Program-made: the position numbers and the translations under genes
Notes under the pieces: model-generated
Databases searched by the model: none
What the model was told of the DNA's origin: nothing
The model's input: the letters and a program-made list of their open reading frames with translations, nothing else
Assembly: GCA_022705125.1 (NCBI GenBank)
Contig: JAKJFB010000134.1
Span: forward strand, 1 to 7,451
Direction: 5' to 3'
Source: Pseudomonadota bacterium
GTDB taxonomy: Bacteria; Pseudomonadota; Gammaproteobacteria; Pseudomonadales; UBA5518
DNA: 7,451 bases
In this document: piece after piece, positions 4,785 to 7,451 of the stretch
Numbering within the stretch: position 1 is the first letter of the stretch
Layout of the letters: each line of letters opens with the position of its first letter

Positions 4785-6499
4785 GCACATGCCTCCGGGC
4801 GCAGCATCTCGCCGGGCAGGGCCTCGGTGAAGGCGCCGTTCTCGAAGGTCGGCACGCCGTTGACCAGCGTGAGGCGCATCGGCGCGGCGTCGCGGGTCCA
4901 GCGCCACAGGAAGCCGCCGTCGCCATCGGGCACGTCGTAGACCTTTTTCTTCTTGCGCGTGGCGATCTCCTCGAGATGGAATACCGCTATGTCGGCGCGC
5001 ATGCCCTCCCTGAGCTCGCCGCGGTCATTCAGGTTGAAGTGTCGCGCGAGCTTGCCGGTCATGCTGTGGATCGCCTCCTCCAGCGTAATCGCCCCGCGCT
5101 CGCGCCAGTACCGGGTGATGAGCTCCAGGTTCTCGCCGGCGCCGCAGAGCATCTGGCCGTGCGCCGGCGCGTCGTTGATGTTGCCCACGCTGTAGGGATC
5201 CTTGATCAGGCGCACGATCATCTCCTCGTCGAGGTCGAAGGGTGCCATCTGCACGGTGGACTGGATGCCGTTGTTGATCAGCCACTCGGCCATCGCGTCG
5301 GAGTGGTGCACGCCGAGCTGGCGCGCGTAGTCGGCCAGCGTGATCCCTACCGGGCCGTGGTTGTTGTCGGAGTTCTCGAGCAGCAGGCGGTCGGGGTTCT
5401 TCATCGGCGCGTGCTCCCACGCCTGCGTGTCCCAGGACTCGCGCGCGCGAGCGCGCCAGGCCGGATCCCGCAGCAGCGCGAGCTTCTGCTCCTCGGTCTC
5501 GGCCAGCACCACCTCGTGCCAGACATAGTCGTTCGACTGCGCGAAGATCAGCGAGCGGTTGACCGACAGCACGCTGGTGAGCCCGGTGTGCGCGAAGCCG
5601 GTCCAGAAGTCGAGCCCGTCGCGTTTGAACTGCTCGTGCAGCTCGATCATCGCGCCCTGGATGGGCTTCTGGAACATCAGCGTGGGCACGCCGCCCCACT
5701 GAACGCGCACCTTCTTGCCCGCGCAGAGCCGGGCGAGGCGCGCCGTGCTCTCGGGGCCGGTCATGCGCATGAAGGTGTCCAGCACGACCTGCAGGCTGGT
5801 GCCGGGGTAGCGCGCCAGCACCTCGATCAGCGCGCTGAATTCCGCATCGTCGGCCAGCAGGGTGGGCACGGGGCGGTCGTTGCCGTCGTGGTCGAGGAAG
5901 TTCGTCGACAGGCCCATCGCGCCGGCGGCGAGCGCGTCCTCGAGCATCGCGGCCATGCGCGCGATTTCCTCTGGCGTGGCCGCGCGCTCCCACGCGTCCA
6001 TGCCCATTGCGGCGAGGCGGATCGCGATGTGCCCGACGAAGGCGCCGTAGTTGGCCGCGGTCTTCACCTTCGCGCGCATCGAGCGGCTGTACTCGGACCA
6101 GCTGCGCCAGTCCCACGGCAGTTGCTTCAGGAAGGGCTTCTCGGGGATGTCCTCGAAGAACGAGAAGATGTAGACCATCTCGCCGCGCACTTTCGGGTCC
6201 TCGTGCACGGGTGCCGCGGAGAAGCCGCAGTTGCCCATGATCGTGGTCGTGACGCCGTAGCCGGGCAGCGGATCCATGTCGGGCTGCCACCACATCGTGC
6301 CGTCGAAGTGGGTGTGGCTCTCGATGAAGCCCGGCGTCACCTGGCAGCCGCTCGCATCGAACACGCGCTCGCCGGATTCCGGCGCGAGATCGGGTGCGAT
6401 GCGCCGGATCACGCCGTTGCGCACGCGTACGTCCGCGCGCCGCGCCGGCGCACCCGTACCGTCTATCACCGTGCCGCCCTTGATCAACATATCGCTCAT
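4781..6499 (-). CDS. D-aminoacylase-like amidohydrolase (COG3653 type), divergent active site
   Basis: A 572-residue metal-dependent hydrolase of the amidohydrolase superfamily, cytosolic, expected to cleave an amide or similar bond. Start at 6499 follows GGAGG (6510-6506) by six bases. Seen: N-terminal beta-sandwich DGTG (13-16), VTPGFIESHTHFDG with the metal ligands His62 and His64, GNCGFS with Cys91 (the bridging cysteine of D-aminoacylases), INDAPAHG with Asp443 and His447 near the catalytic aspartate position, and a C-terminal GELREGMRADIAVF plus TLVNGV that closes the sandwich domain. The THxR and SHxK segments that carry two further histidines in classical D-aminoacylase read as SLQVVLDTFMR (235-245) and VRVQWGG (264-270). 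It therefore belongs to a divergent subgroup often labelled N-acyl-D-amino-acid deacylase without proof. It lies 30 nt behind the TetR gene and overlaps the Rieske gene by four bases. Confidence 0.88.
   Translation of the reverse strand: MSDMLIKGGTVIDGTGAPARRADVRVRNGVIRRIAPDLAPESGERVFDASGCQVTPGFIESHTHFDGTMWWQPDMDPLPGYGVTTTIMGNCGFSAAPVHEDPKVRGEMVYIFSFFEDIPEKPFLKQLPWDWRSWSEYSRSMRAKVKTAANYGAFVGHIAIRLAAMGMDAWERAATPEEIARMAAMLEDALAAGAMGLSTNFLDHDGNDRPVPTLLADDAEFSALIEVLARYPGTSLQVVLDTFMRMTGPESTARLARLCAGKKVRVQWGGVPTLMFQKPIQGAMIELHEQFKRDGLDFWTGFAHTGLTSVLSVNRSLIFAQSNDYVWHEVVLAETEEQKLALLRDPAWRARARESWDTQAWEHAPMKNPDRLLLENSDNNHGPVGITLADYARQLGVHHSDAMAEWLINNGIQSTVQMAPFDLDEEMIVRLIKDPYSVGNINDAPAHGQMLCGAGENLELITRYWRERGAITLEEAIHSMTGKLARHFNLNDRGELREGMRADIAVFHLEEIATRKKKKVYDVPDGDGGFLWRWTRDAAPMRLTLVNGVPTFENGAFTEALPGEMLRPEACA
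4792..4796 (-). promoter_or_regulatory. Ribosome binding site deciding the Rieske start
   Basis: GGAGG on the minus strand lies inside the last codons of the amidohydrolase gene. Two in-frame ATGs follow (4790 and 4784). Only the second has a workable seven-base spacing, and it forms the ATGA overlap with the upstream stop. Confidence 0.75.
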
Positions 6500-6529
6500 C
6501 TTCGTCCTCCCGGGGTGTTTTGGTTTGTT

Positions 6530-7210
6530 TCAGCGTTTCTGAGCCGGCAATGCCGCGGCCACGCCGGCCACCAGCACGCGGAAGCCCGCGTCCAGCGACT
6601 GCTCGTGGTCCAGTTCGTTCACGTGGCTCCAGAATTCGAGTTGTGCGCCGAGGCCTTCGCCGTCGGCGGCGAGCTCGGCGGCGCCCAGCGCCGGCCTGGC
6701 CTGATGGCGTGCGTTGTAGGCGTGCGACATGATCAGGCCGATCGTGCCGCTGTTGAGCCAGCTGAAGGTCTGCACCAGCGCGCGGCCGCGCAGCCCCTGG
6801 GCATGTAGCAGCGTGATGATCGGCGCCAGCACGCGCAGCCACGCCGGGCTGATGCGCCTATCCCAGGTCAGCAGCTGCTGCGCGATCGGGTAGCGTTCGA
6901 AATGCCGCTGCACCGCGTGCATCCACGACAGCAGCACGGCGGTCCACGGCGTCCCTGGCTCGGGTTTCCAGTCGAAGCGCGCGAACACTCGATCCGCCGC
7001 GGCATCGAGCAGGGCGTCGCGGTTGGGGAAACAGGTGTACAGAGAGGTGATCGGCACGCCCAGGCGCCGTGCCAGCCGACCGAGCGTGAATTCCGCCGCC
7101 GGCTCGTCCTCGAACAGCGCCAGCGCGGCATCGAGCACGGCCTCGGGTGTGAGCCGGCGTGGTCGGCCACGGGCGCGACGCGGTTCGGCGCTGGCGAGCG
7201 TGGCGGGCAT
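6530..7210 (-). CDS. TetR-family transcriptional regulator of the amidohydrolase/Rieske operon
   Basis: A 226-residue DNA-binding repressor-type protein. A basic N-terminal arm (RRARGRPRRL, 11-20) precedes a TetR helix-turn-helix at about 41-69, with FTLGRLARRLGV and the characteristic SLYTCFPNRDALL turn. The rest is a helical ligand-binding domain with no recognisable subtype. An ATG at 7255 is also in frame but has no ribosome site and would lie inside the predicted operator. The ATG at 7210 has GGAG (7220-7217) at six bases and is preferred. It is the first gene of the minus-strand operon, so it probably represses itself and the two enzymes until an inducer, plausibly their substrate, binds. 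The upstream inverted repeat at 7246-7260 is the likely operator. Confidence 0.9.
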   Translation of the reverse strand: MPATLASAEPRRARGRPRRLTPEAVLDAALALFEDEPAAEFTLGRLARRLGVPITSLYTCFPNRDALLDAAADRVFARFDWKPEPGTPWTAVLLSWMHAVQRHFERYPIAQQLLTWDRRISPAWLRVLAPIITLLHAQGLRGRALVQTFSWLNSGTIGLIMSHAYNARHQARPALGAAELAADGEGLGAQLEFWSHVNELDHEQSLDAGFRVLVAGVAAALPAQKR

Positions 7211-7237
7211 GCTGGACTCCGGGTGTGGTATCTGCCG

Positions 7238-7266
7238 ACTATATCCCGTATGCATTACGGAAAATA
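7238..7266 (-). promoter_or_regulatory. Predicted sigma-70 promoter of the tetR-amidohydrolase-Rieske operon
   Basis: On the minus strand TATAGT (7243-7238) matches five of six bases of the -10 consensus. With a 17-base spacer (7260-7244) the -35 position reads TATTTT (7266-7261), a poor match. Transcription would start near 7231, about 20 nt before the ATG at 7210, leaving room for the GGAG site. Confidence 0.45.
7246..7260. promoter_or_regulatory. Candidate TetR operator, CCGTA-N5-TACGG
   Basis: CCGTATGCATTACGG has perfect five-base inverted arms around a five-base centre. It fills nearly the whole spacer between the predicted -35 and -10 of the operon promoter, a position where a bound dimer would block RNA polymerase. 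Size and placement fit TetR-family operators. Confidence 0.5.
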
Positions 7267-7286
7267 GCTCCGCCGTATTGCGATCC

Positions 7287-7296
7287 GTTCATGAAC
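7287..7296. promoter_or_regulatory. Perfect 10-bp palindrome GTTCATGAAC in the right intergenic region
   Basis: Fully self-complementary, about 20 bp upstream of the predicted -35 of the tetR promoter and about 75 bp upstream of the -10 of the plus-strand edge gene. It is flanked on the right by another CCGTA (7296-7300), the half-site of the candidate operator. It could be a second regulator site; short enough to be chance. Confidence 0.3.
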
Positions 7297-7369
7297 CGTA
7301 GCCCACTGGCCAGCGCAGGCGGGCATGGCGCGTTGACGCATCCCGGTGCGCCCGGACGCGCCGCGCGAC

Positions 7370-7375
7370 TATACT
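7370..7375 (+). promoter_or_regulatory. Candidate -10 element for the right-edge gene
   Basis: TATACT matches five of six consensus bases and stands out in a GC-rich stretch about 50 bp before the ATG at 7425. The -35 position at normal spacing is GC-only. A TTGACG at 7333 is about 31 bases away, too far to pair with it. Confidence 0.35.
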
Positions 7376-7424
7376 GCGCGCCAAATCCCTGGTCCGCGTC
7401 CCCGTGCAGCCTCCGTCCGACACC

Positions 7425-7451
7425 ATGCCCGAAACGATCGTCGCGCAGTCC
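7425..7451 (+). CDS. mnmE: Start of a gene cut by the window edge, probably MnmE (tRNA modification GTPase)
   Basis: Only nine codons are present, reading MPETIVAQS. Many MnmE proteins begin with a short variable head followed by D/E-TIVA-Q/L-A/S-TPPGRGG, so TIVAQS at this distance from an ATG is suggestive. MnmE with MnmG modifies wobble uridine in certain tRNAs. No Shine-Dalgarno is visible before the ATG. An in-frame GTG at 7404 would add seven residues and also lacks one. The upstream region is not yidC, the common neighbour in gammaproteobacteria. The call rests on a very short match and could be wrong. Confidence 0.45.

Noticed and set aside
4785..4907. Longer N-terminus for the Rieske protein, including the ATG at 4790
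   Set aside because: The added residues are Arg-rich and lie within the amidohydrolase C-terminus. GGAGG is only one base from 4790 but seven from 4784.
3759..4940. Long plus-strand open frame opposite the Rieske gene
   Set aside because: It begins inside the inverted repeat, has no ribosome site or recognisable motif, and lies opposite a gene with all iron ligands intact.
4944..4956. A-rich lysine run in the amidohydrolase as a programmed frameshift site
   Set aside because: The longest run is five A on the coding strand, the frame continues normally into the conserved C-terminal domain, and there is no alternative frame product of interest.
4745..6808. Plus-strand open frame of 687 codons opposite the amidohydrolase and tetR genes
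   Set aside because: Antisense shadow in GC-rich DNA: His/Arg/Ala-rich translation without domains, crossing two real genes.
5025..6842. Minus-strand 605-codon frame overlapping the amidohydrolase
   Set aside because: Arg-rich out-of-frame reading of the real gene; no motif or start signal.
7211..7255. Longer TetR start at 7255
   Set aside because: No ribosome site upstream, and the extra codons coincide with the predicted -10, operator and leader.
7333..7375. TTGACG (7333) paired with TATACT (7370) as a full sigma-70 promoter
   Set aside because: The spacing of about 31 bases is too long for a sigma-70 promoter; only the -10 was kept, at low confidence.

Overview
This is a GC-rich window (about two thirds G+C, strong G/C in third codon positions) from a bacterium. 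It is most likely a proteobacterium, probably gammaproteobacterial: there is an RpoN-type promoter, a HAD/PlsC fusion, and a right-edge start that reads like a MnmE N-terminus. The genus cannot be told from the sequence. No rRNA, tRNA, CRISPR array or intact transposase was seen.

Left part (1-2260). A divergent pair sits here: an AMP-dependent acyl-CoA ligase on the minus strand, cut by the window edge, and an SDR oxidoreductase on the plus strand, with 228 bp between them. Activation of a carboxylic acid to a CoA thioester next to a dehydrogenase suggests catabolism of an aliphatic, alicyclic or steroid-like acid. A short frame follows the SDR through a GTGA overlap and may be the remnant of another ligase. 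The unit ends in a compound hairpin followed by T5.

Middle (2261-3813). Directly after that terminator is a close match to a sigma-54 (-24/-12) promoter, 25 nt upstream of a well-placed start for a 476-residue fusion of a HAD-IB phosphatase and a PlsC-type acyltransferase. This gene converges on the next operon. The gap holds a 55-bp hairpin element with 17-bp perfect terminal inverted repeats flanked by CTCAG direct repeats, which looks like a tiny insertion and could also act as a bidirectional terminator.

Right part (3810-7260, minus strand). This is a compact three-gene operon: a TetR-family regulator, then 30 nt later an amidohydrolase of the D-aminoacylase-like superfamily, then by ATGA overlap a KshA-type Rieske oxygenase. 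A 15-bp inverted repeat fills the spacer of the predicted promoter, which suggests autorepression. The amidohydrolase appears to lack two of the classical D-aminoacylase histidine ligands, so its substrate is open. The tight coupling suggests that the hydrolase and oxygenase act on one compound, with the oxygenase's electron donor encoded elsewhere.

Right edge (7425-7451). Nine codons resemble the start of the tRNA-modification GTPase gene mnmE, which would place the catabolic operon beside a housekeeping gene.

The least ordinary items are the sigma-54 control of a lipid acyltransferase fusion, the 55-bp element between convergent stop codons, and the regulator/amidohydrolase/Rieske operon.
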